Shown here in pieces: positions 52,631 to 61,392 of a stretch of 64,000 bases of DNA. The notes under the pieces were generated by a model, which was not told the DNA's origin, did no database searches, and was given only the letters and a program-made list of their open reading frames with translations. Numbering within the stretch: the first letter of the stretch is position 1; every line of letters starts with the position of its first letter. Position numbers and translations under genes: made by a program. The DNA is from an uncultured Bacteroidales bacterium (GTDB taxonomy: Bacteria; Bacteroidota; Bacteroidia; Bacteroidales; UBA932), in assembly GCA_900316675.1 (NCBI GenBank), contig ONDR01000006.1:1-64000 (forward strand), in the 5' to 3' direction.

Positions 52631-52951
52631 CTACGCAGTTTGATTTACCGGGAGCATCGGGTATGGCCTGATGCTCCTTAGTTTTTGTTTGATCTTAACG
52701 TCGTTACGTGCTTTCTGCATATTGTAATCGGCCTGCAGGCCCATAAGGATATCGGCCGAAATGCCAAGAGCGCACTCCAGAGCCAGTGCGATACTTGCCG
52801 GCAACGGTCTTCTTTCGTTAAGAATATCATTAAGCATGGTGTATGGAACATCAATCCAGTCCGCCAAGGCTTTCTGAGGAATTCCTCTTGCTTCCAGTTC
52901 GTCCTTAATGACTTCACCGGGATGTGTTGGGATAAAACTTTTCTGTGCCAT
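52631..52951 (-). CDS. higA: HigA family antitoxin (XRE HTH)
   Basis: 106 aa. Begins MAQKSFIPTHPGEVIKDELE, the HigA-type start, with an XRE HTH (IPQKALADWIDVPYTMLNDILNERRPL, about 25-52) and ALALECALGISADILMGLQADYN. It neutralises the HigB toxin by binding and represses the operon. It follows higB by 5 bp, the usual toxin-first order. Confidence 0.92.
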   Translation of the reverse strand: MAQKSFIPTHPGEVIKDELEARGIPQKALADWIDVPYTMLNDILNERRPLPASIALALECALGISADILMGLQADYNMQKARNDVKIKQKLRSIRPYPMLPVNQTA

Positions 52952-52956
52952 AACTC

Positions 52957-53271
52957 CTATTTATAATGATTTGTGATTTCTAAAATATTGCAAATGGTTA
53001 CAACTACTTCTTTTTCTATTTTTTCTGTTTGAAACTCCAAACGGTACTTATTATCTATTCTCACTGATTCAATACCAGCCTTATCTCCTTTTAGCTTTTC
53101 GTAATTCAGTGAGTTAAAGAAGAATAATTTCTCAATAGAGTCTGCATGCTTAAGGATGTTTACGACCTTTATGTATTTTTTAACGATCTCTGGCTGAAAC
53201 CAGGGGCTCTTGTCCGATTCTCCTGTTTCATACATATGAGACAAGTAGTCTTTTTTAAACACCAACAGCAT
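52957..53271 (-). CDS. higB: HigB/RelE family toxin
   Basis: 104 aa from ATG 53271 (MLLVFKKDY). RelE-superfamily mRNA interferase: KLFFFNSLNYEKLKGDKAG, SVRIDNKYRLEF and ICNILEITNHYK match the RelE/HigB core with the conserved Arg in VRIDNKYRL. It cleaves mRNA on the ribosome unless bound by HigA. A longer frame from 53310 overlaps the promoter and is rejected. Confidence 0.88.
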   Translation of the reverse strand: MLLVFKKDYLSHMYETGESDKSPWFQPEIVKKYIKVVNILKHADSIEKLFFFNSLNYEKLKGDKAGIESVRIDNKYRLEFQTEKIEKEVVVTICNILEITNHYK

Positions 53272-53288
53272 AATTACTCTCTTTTTCG

Positions 53289-53296
53289 CAAAGATA
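53289..53296 (-). promoter_or_regulatory. -7 element of higBA
   Basis: Minus strand TATCTTTG (53296-53289) gives a start near 53284, about 13 bases before the toxin ATG. It lies inside the longest open frame, which is why the shorter higB start is used. Confidence 0.6.
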
Positions 53297-53411
53297 GAGA
53301 ATAATTTCAAAAATACACTAAAAAAGTGGATTTCCTTCGAAAAACTATATTATATCCTTGATGGGGTAGGGCTGATTCTTGTTACTTTTATTCACAATGT
53401 TTTGAGTAACA

Positions 53412-53443
53412 CTTGTATAAAACGATACATATATGTAAATTTG
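53412..53443 (+). promoter_or_regulatory. Candidate promoter of cas9
   Basis: CTTG (53412-53415), 20 bases, TAAATTTG (53436-53443). Start near 53448, so the leader to the cas9 ATG would be about 135 bases and run through the whole tracrRNA gene in antisense. Confidence 0.7.
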
Positions 53444-53461
53444 TAACTACCGTATCAAAAC

Positions 53462-53547
53462 AAAAAAGCCCCACGGTGTACGCGGGGCTATAGGATAAAA
53501 TCCTGCGGCATATAGCCTTATTGTGATAAGATGTAGAAAATCTTATG
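53462..53547 (-). ncRNA. tracrRNA of the type II-C CRISPR system
   Basis: On the minus strand the anti-repeat (53540-53521) pairs with the repeat 5' part: 16 of 20 positions match (TTTTCTACATC, then CACAA, with a 4-base internal loop). Downstream come a nexus-like stem AAGGCTATATGCCG, an AGGAT-TTT-ATCCT hairpin and a terminator AGCCCCGCG/CGTGGGGCT followed by TTTTTT (53489-53462). It is needed for crRNA maturation with RNase III and for Cas9 binding. Start placed near 53547 from the promoter. Confidence 0.92.
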
Positions 53548-53550
53548 TCA

Positions 53551-53581
53551 CAAAGGTATTTGAAATTTTTGAAAAATCAAA
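53551..53581 (-). promoter_or_regulatory. tracrRNA promoter overlapping the cas9 start region
   Basis: Minus strand TTTG (53581-53578), exactly 19 bases, TACCTTTG (53558-53551): a full Bacteroidota consensus. The -33 element lies 3 bases upstream of the cas9 ATG (53585). Confidence 0.9.
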
Positions 53582-53584
53582 TAT

Positions 53585-56500
53585 ATGGAGAAGATTTTAG
53601 GACTTGACCTGGGAACCAATTCTATTGGTTGGGCTGTCATTGAAAGGGGCGATAATAATGTTTGTAAGCTTTTAGATAAGGGCGTAAACATATTTCAAGA
53701 CGGTGTGGCTCATGATAAGAGTGGAGAGAAGCCTGCTGTTCAGGAAAGGACGGCAGCCCGCTCTTCCAGAAGGCATTACTTCCGTAGAAGACTTCGTAAA
53801 ATCGAACTACTGAAAGTCCTGATTGATAATAAATTGTGCCCTGCGCTTCCAGTTGATGCCCTTTTGGAATGGAAGAGGAAAAAACTATTTCCTCTTCAAG
53901 AGGATTTTATCAATTGGCAAAGGACAGATGAAAATAAGGATAAGAATCCTTATCATGATAGGTATTTGTCTCTTTTCACTACGTTAGATTTAAACAAGCA
54001 GGAAGATAGATATGTTTTAGGAAGAGCGCTCTATCATCTAAATCAGCGTAGAGGTTTCCTGAGCAATAGAAAAGAAGCAGCTGATGGAAGTGATGGAAAA
54101 GTCGCTGAAAGTATCAGCAGTTTGTCAAAAGAGATTTCGGCTGCTGGTTGCAAATATGTCGGGGAATACTTCTACAAGATGTATTCTGAAGGCAAAAAAA
54201 TAAGAAATAGATACACCGCCAGAGAGGAGCATTATAAAAATGAATTTTACGCTATTTGTGAAAGGCAGAATCTTCCGGAATCATTGATTCATCAGCTGGA
54301 AAGAGCAATTTTCTATCAGCGTCCGCTAAGGTCCCAGAAGGGGAATGTTGGGCATTGTAAGTTTGAACCAGATAAACCTTGCTGCCCGGTATCCCATCCT
54401 CGATTCGAAGAATTCAGGATGCTTCAATTCATTAACTCGATAAGAGTACAATCGCCTGCGGATGATGATTTAAGGCCAATAAATAATGAAGAGTTGGCCA
54501 AGATAATGCACTTATTCTATCGAAAGAGTAAGGCGGACTTTGAGTTTGAAGAAATAGCAAAAGCTATTGCAGGAAAAGGGAATTATTGTTCGAAGGACGA
54601 TTCGGGAATGTATGCATATCGATTCAATTATTCGATGTCAACAGATGTGCCGGGATGCCCTGTGTCAGCAGCAATTATTTCAGCCATTAATTCGTCTCCT
54701 TCAATTGATTGGGAAGAGGATCTATGCTCTATTTATACCAAGGGAAATGGAAAAACACAGGAACAAATCGTAAATGATGTATGGCATGCTCTGTTCTCTT
54801 TCGATAATGATGAAAAATTGACGGAATGGTTATCCGATGCGCTTCAAATTGATGAAAAGGCTGCCGGAACCTTATCTAAATTCAATATTCCTCAGGGTTA
54901 TGCCTCACTTAGTCTTAAGGCGATAAATAAGATAATTCCATGGCTTAAACGGGGACTGGTTTATAGTGATGCCGTATTTTTTGCGAATTTGACCGATGTT
55001 CTGCCAAAGAATATCATAGAGAATAAGGACAGGCTATCAGATATTGAAGAGAATATCCGAATCTTGCTTGACGGACAAACTGTAGACGGGAAGGAGAGTT
55101 TGACAAGTAAATACAAGAATATCTATGATTATTTGTTAGGCGTGGATGCTAATGTAAAAGCAAACAAGCTTTATCATCCTTCCCAAATAGACTTATACAA
55201 GCCGGCCTTGCCCGATGAGAATGGACAGATCCGTTTAGGCTCGCCCAGAACAAAAGCCTTTAAGAATCCAATGGCGATGCGAGCTCTGTTCCGTTTACGC
55301 AAATTAATTAATGCTTTGCTGTCGGAAGGCGTTATCGATTCTAAAACAAAGATTAACATCGAATTTGCCAGAGGCCTGAATGATACAAACAAAAGAAAGG
55401 CTATTCAGGATTATCAAAAGAATCAAGAAGCCTTGAGGTCACAGGATCGGCAGGCAATTATTGCTTTGTTTAAGAGCGAAGGAATTGAATATGAGCCATC
55501 TACGATGGACCTTCTTAAATACCGTTTATATGAGGAACAAAACCATCGTTGTATCTATACTGATAGACAGATAACTCCAAGGATGTTCCTTGGAAGTGCT
55601 ACGGAATTTGATATCGAGCACACAATTCCAAGGTCACGTGGCGGCGATGATTCTCAAATGAATAAAACGCTGTGCGACAGTCGGTTCAACAGAGATGTTA
55701 AGAAATCTTGTATTCCTTCGGAATTAGAGAATCATGCTATCCTGCTTGACAGAGTGTCAGAATGGAAGAATAAAGTAGAAGAACTAGACAAGCAAATAGT
55801 TTTCTGGCGTCGTAAGAGTAAGCATGCTTCTTCAAAGGAAGAAAAGGATAATGCTATCCGCCGGGCCCATTTAATGACCATGGAAAGGGACTATTGGCGT
55901 GGCAAATATAACAGGTTTGTCATGGATAAAGTCCCTGAAGGTTTCTCTAACAGGCAGGGAGTTGACATCGGTATTATCGGTAGGTACGCCAGGATGTACC
56001 TTAAGACAGTTTTCAATAAGATATATGTGGTCAAAGGTGCTACAACCGCTGAATTCAGGAAGGCATGGGGACTGCAGAACGAGTACGAAAAGAAAGAACG
56101 CGTGAATCACTCTCATCATTGTATTGATGCCGTAACTATTGCTTGTATCGGAAAGAACGAATACGATGCGTGGGCAGGATTCATGAAGCAGGATGAAGAG
56201 TATAGGTTTGGACGAGGAAAACGTCCGTTTTTTGAGAAACCATGGCCAACCTTTACTGAGGATGTTCTTGCCATTACATCGGAATTGACGGTGCCGCATT
56301 ATACTCCGGACAATATGTCCAAGTGCGCTAAGAAGAAACTTAGAGTAAGGGGTGTTATACAGAGAAATGATGCTGGTAAAGTAATGTATGCAAGGGGTGA
56401 TTCTGCAAGAGGCTCTTTGCATTTGGATACGTTCTATGGCTCTATTAAGGTTAATGACGAGGTTAAATATGTGGTCAGAAAGAGCCTGGATTCTTTGAAG

Positions 56501-57211
56501 GATTCTGACATTGACAAAATCGTAGATGAGACTGTTAGAGATAAGGTCAAGGCTGCGGTAGAAAAGCATGGTTCACTAAAGAAAGCCGTAGCAGAAGGTG
56601 TTTGGATGAATGAAACCCTACGTATCCCTATTAACAAGGTAAGGATTTTTGTGCCTTCTGTTACAAAGCCAATTTCTCTTAAGGAGCAAAGGTTTAAATC
56701 GGACAAAGATTATAAACAGAATTATTACGTAGCCAATGATAATAACTATTGTATGGCTGTCTATGGCACGAAGAAGCCATCGTTCAAGTTGTTGAATGCA
56801 TTGGATGCGACAAAAATGATTAACGGGAAACGGGATAACGTTATTCCTTTGTCTGATGATAAAGATAATCCGTTGAGGTTTGTTTTAAAGATAGGAACAA
56901 TGGTTCTGTTTTATGATAATAGCCCCGCTGAATTACTTGAATGTGATTCTGTTGAGTTGTCGAAGCGGTTATATAAGGTGACGGGGCTTAAGTATAATAC
57001 GGAACGGTACGGGATGGTTGAATTAAAGCACCATCTAGAAGCTCGCCCTTCTTCAGAATTAAAAAAGAAAAATGGTAAATGGCAAATTGGTGAAGGTATT
57101 CGACCGATAGTGGTTCTAACGCATCATCAACTCAATATTTGGGTAGAAGGCGTTGACTTTGACATAACCGAAACTGGAAGAATTGTTTTCAAACCGCACC
57201 CTTTATGGTAA
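53585..57211 (+). CDS. cas9: CRISPR-associated endonuclease Cas9, type II-C
   Basis: 1208 aa. RuvC-I LGLDLGTNSIGWAVI (Asp8), Arg-rich bridge helix RSSRRHYFRRRLRKIELL, RuvC-II INIEFARG (Glu593), HNH FDIEHTIPRSRGG (His679) and RuvC-III HSHHCIDAVTIAC (His845, Asp848) are all present, so the nuclease should be active. Length and the absence of csn2 or cas4 support II-C. The gene and the array share orientation; cas1 overlaps its end by 7 bp. It is AT-richer than the housekeeping genes around it, a sign of acquisition. PAM cannot be read. Confidence 0.97.
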   Translation: MEKILGLDLGTNSIGWAVIERGDNNVCKLLDKGVNIFQDGVAHDKSGEKPAVQERTAARSSRRHYFRRRLRKIELLKVLIDNKLCPALPVDALLEWKRKKLFPLQEDFINWQRTDENKDKNPYHDRYLSLFTTLDLNKQEDRYVLGRALYHLNQRRGFLSNRKEAADGSDGKVAESISSLSKEISAAGCKYVGEYFYKMYSEGKKIRNRYTAREEHYKNEFYAICERQNLPESLIHQLERAIFYQRPLRSQKGNVGHCKFEPDKPCCPVSHPRFEEFRMLQFINSIRVQSPADDDLRPINNEELAKIMHLFYRKSKADFEFEEIAKAIAGKGNYCSKDDSGMYAYRFNYSMSTDVPGCPVSAAIISAINSSPSIDWEEDLCSIYTKGNGKTQEQIVNDVWHALFSFDNDEKLTEWLSDALQIDEKAAGTLSKFNIPQGYASLSLKAINKIIPWLKRGLVYSDAVFFANLTDVLPKNIIENKDRLSDIEENIRILLDGQTVDGKESLTSKYKNIYDYLLGVDANVKANKLYHPSQIDLYKPALPDENGQIRLGSPRTKAFKNPMAMRALFRLRKLINALLSEGVIDSKTKINIEFARGLNDTNKRKAIQDYQKNQEALRSQDRQAIIALFKSEGIEYEPSTMDLLKYRLYEEQNHRCIYTDRQITPRMFLGSATEFDIEHTIPRSRGGDDSQMNKTLCDSRFNRDVKKSCIPSELENHAILLDRVSEWKNKVEELDKQIVFWRRKSKHASSKEEKDNAIRRAHLMTMERDYWRGKYNRFVMDKVPEGFSNRQGVDIGIIGRYARMYLKTVFNKIYVVKGATTAEFRKAWGLQNEYEKKERVNHSHHCIDAVTIACIGKNEYDAWAGFMKQDEEYRFGRGKRPFFEKPWPTFTEDVLAITSELTVPHYTPDNMSKCAKKKLRVRGVIQRNDAGKVMYARGDSARGSLHLDTFYGSIKVNDEVKYVVRKSLDSLKDSDIDKIVDETVRDKVKAAVEKHGSLKKAVAEGVWMNETLRIPINKVRIFVPSVTKPISLKEQRFKSDKDYKQNYYVANDNNYCMAVYGTKKPSFKLLNALDATKMINGKRDNVIPLSDDKDNPLRFVLKIGTMVLFYDNSPAELLECDSVELSKRLYKVTGLKYNTERYGMVELKHHLEARPSSELKKKNGKWQIGEGIRPIVVLTHHQLNIWVEGVDFDITETGRIVFKPHPLW

Positions 57212-58086
57212 AGAGAACATTATTCTTTGGTAGTTCATGCCGCCTGTCCCTTAAAAATTGCCAGTTGGTTATTGAGAATAAGGAGACGGGGGAGATTAAA
57301 ACATGTCCTATAGAGGATATCGGATATGCAGTAATAGAAGACCAATCGGTTTCCATTACAATTCCGGCGATGGATGCGCTGGCAAAGAATAATGTCGCTG
57401 TGGTGTTTTGTGACGCTAAGAAAATGCCGTCCTCGATGCTGCTTAACCTTGAATCTAATAATGTCTTGGCCGAGGTTTATAAAACTCAGATTGAGGCGTC
57501 AGTTCCGTTGAAGAAGAATCTATGGAAACAAATTGTATCAGCAAAGATTGAGAATCAGGCCAGGTTGCTTAATGAGTTGGGTAAGGATGGGGATAGTTTG
57601 AAGCCATATTACATGAATGTTAAGAGTGGTGATTCTGACAACCGGGAAGGTATAGCGGCCAGGATGTATTGGAGGTTGTTGTTCGGATCTGATTTCGTTA
57701 GGTCTAGAGACGGCGGGATGCCTAATGGTATGTTGAATTATGGCTATTCAATTCTTAGAGCGGGAATGGCTCGTGCCATTATGGGTTCTGGTTTGTTCCC
57801 GGCTTTCGGACTGTTTCATAAGAATAGGTATAATGCCTTTCCGTTGGCGGATGATTTGATGGAACCCTATAGGCCATATGTGGATCAAATTGTATATGAG
57901 TTGGTTAGCAGGGGAATTAATAAACTGGATATAAACGCAAAGCAAGAATTGCTTAGAGTATTTTTTAAAGATACAACCTTTGGTACTATTACGAGACCAA
58001 TGGAAGTAGGGCTGTCAATAACCACTGCTTCTCTGGTAAAGTGTTTTAATGGAGAGGCTAAACAGTTATCTTTTCCTATTCTATAG
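57205..58086 (+). CDS. cas1: CRISPR-associated endonuclease Cas1
   Basis: 293-aa Cas1 integrase. Metal-site segments NREGIAARMYW (Glu), GLFHKNRYNAFPLADDLMEPYRP (His and Asp) are intact. It works with Cas2 to insert spacers at the leader end of the array. Overlaps cas9 by 7 bp and is 2 bp from cas2. Confidence 0.96.
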   Translation: MVKRTLFFGSSCRLSLKNCQLVIENKETGEIKTCPIEDIGYAVIEDQSVSITIPAMDALAKNNVAVVFCDAKKMPSSMLLNLESNNVLAEVYKTQIEASVPLKKNLWKQIVSAKIENQARLLNELGKDGDSLKPYYMNVKSGDSDNREGIAARMYWRLLFGSDFVRSRDGGMPNGMLNYGYSILRAGMARAIMGSGLFPAFGLFHKNRYNAFPLADDLMEPYRPYVDQIVYELVSRGINKLDINAKQELLRVFFKDTTFGTITRPMEVGLSITTASLVKCFNGEAKQLSFPIL

Positions 58087-58088
58087 TC

Positions 58089-58430
58089 ATGATTACCGAA
58101 TATAGATTAAATGCTTATCATGTAATGTGGTTATTTGTGTTTTTCGATTTGCCAACTACTACCAAGAAAGAGAGGAAGTACGCTGCGGGGTTTAGAAAGG
58201 ATTTGGAGAAGGATGGCTTTCGGATGATGCAATACTCAGTTTATATAAGACATTGTCCGTCGAAGGAGAATCGGGATGTGCATGTGAGAAGAATAAGGAG
58301 TTTTGTCCCACCTTCTGGAATGGTGAGTATTATGTCTGTAACGGATAAACAGTATGGAGAAATAGAGAACTTTTGGGGATCAAAACGTTCACCTTTGCCG
58401 GAAACTCCGTTACAATTGGAATTGTTTTAA
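58089..58430 (+). CDS. cas2: CRISPR-associated endoribonuclease Cas2
   Basis: 113-aa Cas2 with the ferredoxin-like start WLFVFFDLPTTTKKERK, MMQYSVYIRHCPSKEN and a VMSVTDKQYG strand. It forms the Cas1-Cas2 adaptation complex. The array leader follows immediately. Confidence 0.95.
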   Translation: MITEYRLNAYHVMWLFVFFDLPTTTKKERKYAAGFRKDLEKDGFRMMQYSVYIRHCPSKENRDVHVRRIRSFVPPSGMVSIMSVTDKQYGEIENFWGSKRSPLPETPLQLELF

Positions 58431-58540
58431 TATATTTGTAAAAATACTACATCAAAGTGCTTCCTTGGCATGATATGGGAGTTTTCCAACTTGCTTTTAG
58501 GCTTGTAATTCTTTGATTTTCACTGGAAAAACCAACTGAG
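58431..58540 (+). promoter_or_regulatory. CRISPR leader
   Basis: 110-base AT-rich stretch between cas2 and the first repeat. TATATTTG (58431-58438) fits a -7 element, giving a start near 58443 and transcription in the array direction; -33 is weak. Polarity agrees with the degenerate repeat at the far end. Confidence 0.65.
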
Positions 58541-60329
58541 GTTGTGGTTTGATGTAGAAAAGGAATAATGAACAACAAGAATGAAGGATTCACCTTCTGC
58601 CGCATTGTTGTGGTTTGATGTAGAAAAGGAATAATGAACAACAATAAAATGTTCGGTACTTCGCCGTAAACGGTTGTGGTTTGATGTAGAAAAGGAATAA
58701 TGAACAACGCAACTCTGCAACAATACTCTGCAACTCTGTTGTGGTTTGATGTAGAAAAGGAATAATGAACAACACCTTGCCCGTGCAGCACACCTCAAGC
58801 GCTGTTGTGGTTTGATGTAGAAAAGGAATAATGAACAACTAAATGCCAGTCCTATACCGATGCAACCGAGTTGTGGTTTGATGTAGAAAAGGAATAATGA
58901 ACAACCGCATACGAAAAGGTCGTGGCGGATGCGGAGTTGTGGTTTGATGTAGAAAAGGAATAATGAACAACGTATCAGCCTGGTGGACGACCCCGCCGTA
59001 GTTGTGGTTTGATGTAGAAAAGGAATAATGAACAACCTAAGCCGATACTTAGAAACAAAACATTAGTTGTGGTTTGATGTAGAAAAGGAATAATGAACAA
59101 CGGGGTCATTGTCTCCCAAGAGTCAGGAAGAGTTGTGGTTTGATGTAGAAAAGGAATAATGAACAACCCCGAGGAACGAAAGAGTATCAGGACAGAGTTG
59201 TGGTTTGATGTAGAAAAGGAATAATGAACAACGTATTGGACGATGAAACATACCGTGTTTGGGTTGTGGTTTGATGTAGAAAAGGAATAATGAACAACTG
59301 TGGTGGCGTGTATGATTCTTCGCATACTGTTGTGGTTTGATGTAGAAAAGGAATAATGAACAACCGGGAACGGGCTGAGAAACAGCAAGAATAGGTTGTG
59401 GTTTGATGTAGAAAAGGAATAATGAACAACGGTGACAATGCCGAAAAGCGGAAGGAGATAGTTGTGGTTTGATGTAGAAAAGGAATAATGAACAACTTCT
59501 CACCTGAATTGTATTTTGAAGATATAGTTGTGGTTTGATGTAGAAAAGGAATAATGAACAACAATACGGAATGGATAGGAAATGCCCCCTTGTTGTGGTT
59601 TGATGTAGAAAAGGAATAATGAACAACCAGGAAGCATACGATAAGTGGATTGAGCAGGTTGTGGTTTGATGTAGAAAAGGAATAATGAACAACACCCTCT
59701 GGGCGGTCTTGGCATCCGTCAAGTTGTGGTTTGATGTAGAAAAGGAATAATGAACAACGTCCCAATGGGGATTTTTAGCCACATAGGAGTTGTGGTTTGA
59801 TGTAGAAAAGGAATAATGAACAACTGTGTTATTTTTAATAGCATGAATTAAATGTTGTGGTTTGATGTAGAAAAGGAATAATGAACAACTTAATGGCAGC
59901 TTCACAGGCTTCTTCATAAGTTGTGGTTTGATGTAGAAAAGGAATAATGAACAACAACCACCAGAAAACCAGCACCAGGAGGACGTTGTGGTTTGATGTA
60001 GAAAAGGAATAATGAACAACAAGTTTTGTGATGATTGGATTCGTGATGAGTTGTGGTTTGATGTAGAAAAGGAATAATGAACAACGGGTTCACAAGTTAT
60101 AAATCCAACCTTCCAGTTGTGGTTTGATGTAGAAAAGGAATAATGAACAACTTTAATAAAAATTTATGAGTCGTTCAGAAGTTGTGGTTTGATGTAGAAA
60201 AGGAATAATGAACAACCGCAGTGTTTCATGTCCGTTATGCCACGCGTTGTGGTTTGATGTAGAAAAGGAATAATGAACAACTGCTTCGCTTCGATCCGGG
60301 CCGCTTCTTCGTTGTGGCTTGATGTAGAA
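58541..60329 (+). CRISPR. CRISPR array, 27 intact repeats plus one degenerate terminal repeat, 27 spacers
   Basis: The 36-bp repeat starts GTTGTGGTTTGATGTAG and ends AATAATGAACAAC. Starts at 58541, 58607, 58673, 58738 and so on to 60246 give 15 spacers of 30 bases and 12 of 29. The last repeat (60311) has a T to C change and is truncated after GATGTAGAA, typical of the trailer end. The first repeats are nearest the leader, so the newest spacers are next to cas2. All 27 full copies look identical. The + strand gives crRNA with the spacer 5' of GUUGUGG, matching the tracrRNA. Confidence 0.98.
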
Positions 60330-60331
60330 GG

Positions 60332-60363
60332 AAAGGCGCAAAACCTATGAGTTTTGCGCCTTT
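60332..60363. terminator. Terminator at the array trailer end, convergent with the CYTH gene
   Basis: AAAGGCGCAAAAC pairs with GTTTTGCGCCTTT over 13 bp with a 6-base loop. It lies directly against the truncated last repeat and overlaps the CYTH stop, so it can end both transcripts. Confidence 0.82.
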
Positions 60364-60835
60364 ACCAGGTCTTGTAGGGGTGTTTGGAGAGGTAGGAGTT
60401 GTAGTAAGAGGAGACGCCGGTGACTTCTGTGCCCAGCCAGGAGGGGCGGGCGAAGGTAGCGTCAGGGGAGGGTAACTCTATCTCTGCCATGACTAGGCCC
60501 TCGTTTTCTCCAAGAAATTCGTCTACTTCCCACTTAAGGCCGCCTTCTGCCGGAACAATGTGGCGGAACTTTTCTATGCGGCCGCTTTTGCAAAGCTTGA
60601 ACAGCTCCAGGGCGTCCTGAAGGGGAATCTGCATCTCCCACTCCGGCCTGCTAAGGCCGTCATCGGTAGTCTTGCCCTTAATGGTAAGAAAGCCTTCATC
60701 GTCCCGGATGCGGATGCGCACGGTGTTGCCGCCATCATGGGCGATGTAACCCTGCCTAATGGAATAAGTCTTGACAGCGGCAGCACGGAAACTGTCGTCC
60801 TTTACCAAAAACTTTCTCTCTGTCTCTGTATTCAT
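60362..60835 (-). CDS. CYTH domain protein (triphosphate tunnel metalloenzyme)
   Basis: 157 aa, starting MNTETERKFLV with the ExExK motif, then the tunnel strands RQGYIAHDGGNTVRIRIRDDEGFLTIKGKT and KWEVDEFLGENEGLVMAEIELP. These enzymes usually hydrolyse inorganic triphosphate or similar compounds; the real substrate is unknown. Third gene of gmk-nadD-CYTH, 1 bp after nadD. Confidence 0.92.
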   Translation of the reverse strand: MNTETERKFLVKDDSFRAAAVKTYSIRQGYIAHDGGNTVRIRIRDDEGFLTIKGKTTDDGLSRPEWEMQIPLQDALELFKLCKSGRIEKFRHIVPAEGGLKWEVDEFLGENEGLVMAEIELPSPDATFARPSWLGTEVTGVSSYYNSYLSKHPYKTW

Positions 60836-60836
60836 A

Positions 60837-61391
60837 TTACATCAGCCATTTTGACATATCCTTGCCGTCTGCGCTGCGGATTTCTGTAGATGAGATTGTA
60901 ACCAGCGGGGCATTCAGGAGCTCTATCTTATAGGAAGGATCCTCTTTCATCAGCCGGGCCTTAAGATGGCCGCGGTGATAACCCTTGCGCGGATATACGG
61001 CAATGCCGTACTCTTTTAAAATGCGTTTGTAGTCGCGCCAGCGGGGGAAGCTTTCCAGATTGTCCGCACCTACTACCAGTGTGATGCTATCTTTGGGATT
61101 TCGGGCACGGAGGGTGTCCAGAGTGCGTATGGTATAGTGCGGCGGCTCCATTGACAGTTCTATGTCCGATGCCTCTATGCCCTTTAGCTCCGGATGGCGG
61201 GCCAAGGCCTCGCAGGCTGCCTCGTAGCGGGCCTGGCCGCTAAGGTTGGAAGCGGCATCCTTGAACGGGCTTTGCGGACTTACGATCAGCAGCACACGCT
61301 GGTAGCCGGCGGTTTTCACCAGATACCTTAATATGGCCAGATGGCCAATGTGCAGCGGATTGAAGCTGCCGCTGTAAACCGCGATTTTCAT
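60837..61391 (-). CDS. nadD: Nicotinate-nucleotide adenylyltransferase
   Basis: 184 aa. HxGH site in YSGSFNPLHIGHLAIL, VVGADNLESFPRWRDY and the ISSTEIRS motif identify NadD, which adenylates nicotinate mononucleotide in NAD synthesis. One base separates it from gmk and CYTH on each side. Confidence 0.95.
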   Translation of the reverse strand: MKIAVYSGSFNPLHIGHLAILRYLVKTAGYQRVLLIVSPQSPFKDAASNLSGQARYEAACEALARHPELKGIEASDIELSMEPPHYTIRTLDTLRARNPKDSITLVVGADNLESFPRWRDYKRILKEYGIAVYPRKGYHRGHLKARLMKEDPSYKIELLNAPLVTISSTEIRSADGKDMSKWLM

Positions 61392-61392
61392 T

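Noticed and set aside
53272..53310. Longer HigB starting at 53310
   Set aside because: The added codons overlap the -7 element TATCTTTG.
53585..58430. Type II-A or II-B classification
   Set aside because: No csn2 or cas4 is present between cas2 and the array, and Cas9 is 1208 aa; II-C fits best.
58577..60310. Self-targeting spacers
   Set aside because: No obvious match to the window was noticed by eye, but this needs an alignment search, so no claim is made.
58447..60341. Several long minus-strand frames across the CRISPR array encoding repeated FIIPFLHQTTT-like peptides
   Set aside because: They are translations of the 36-bp repeat and its spacers in different frames, not genes.
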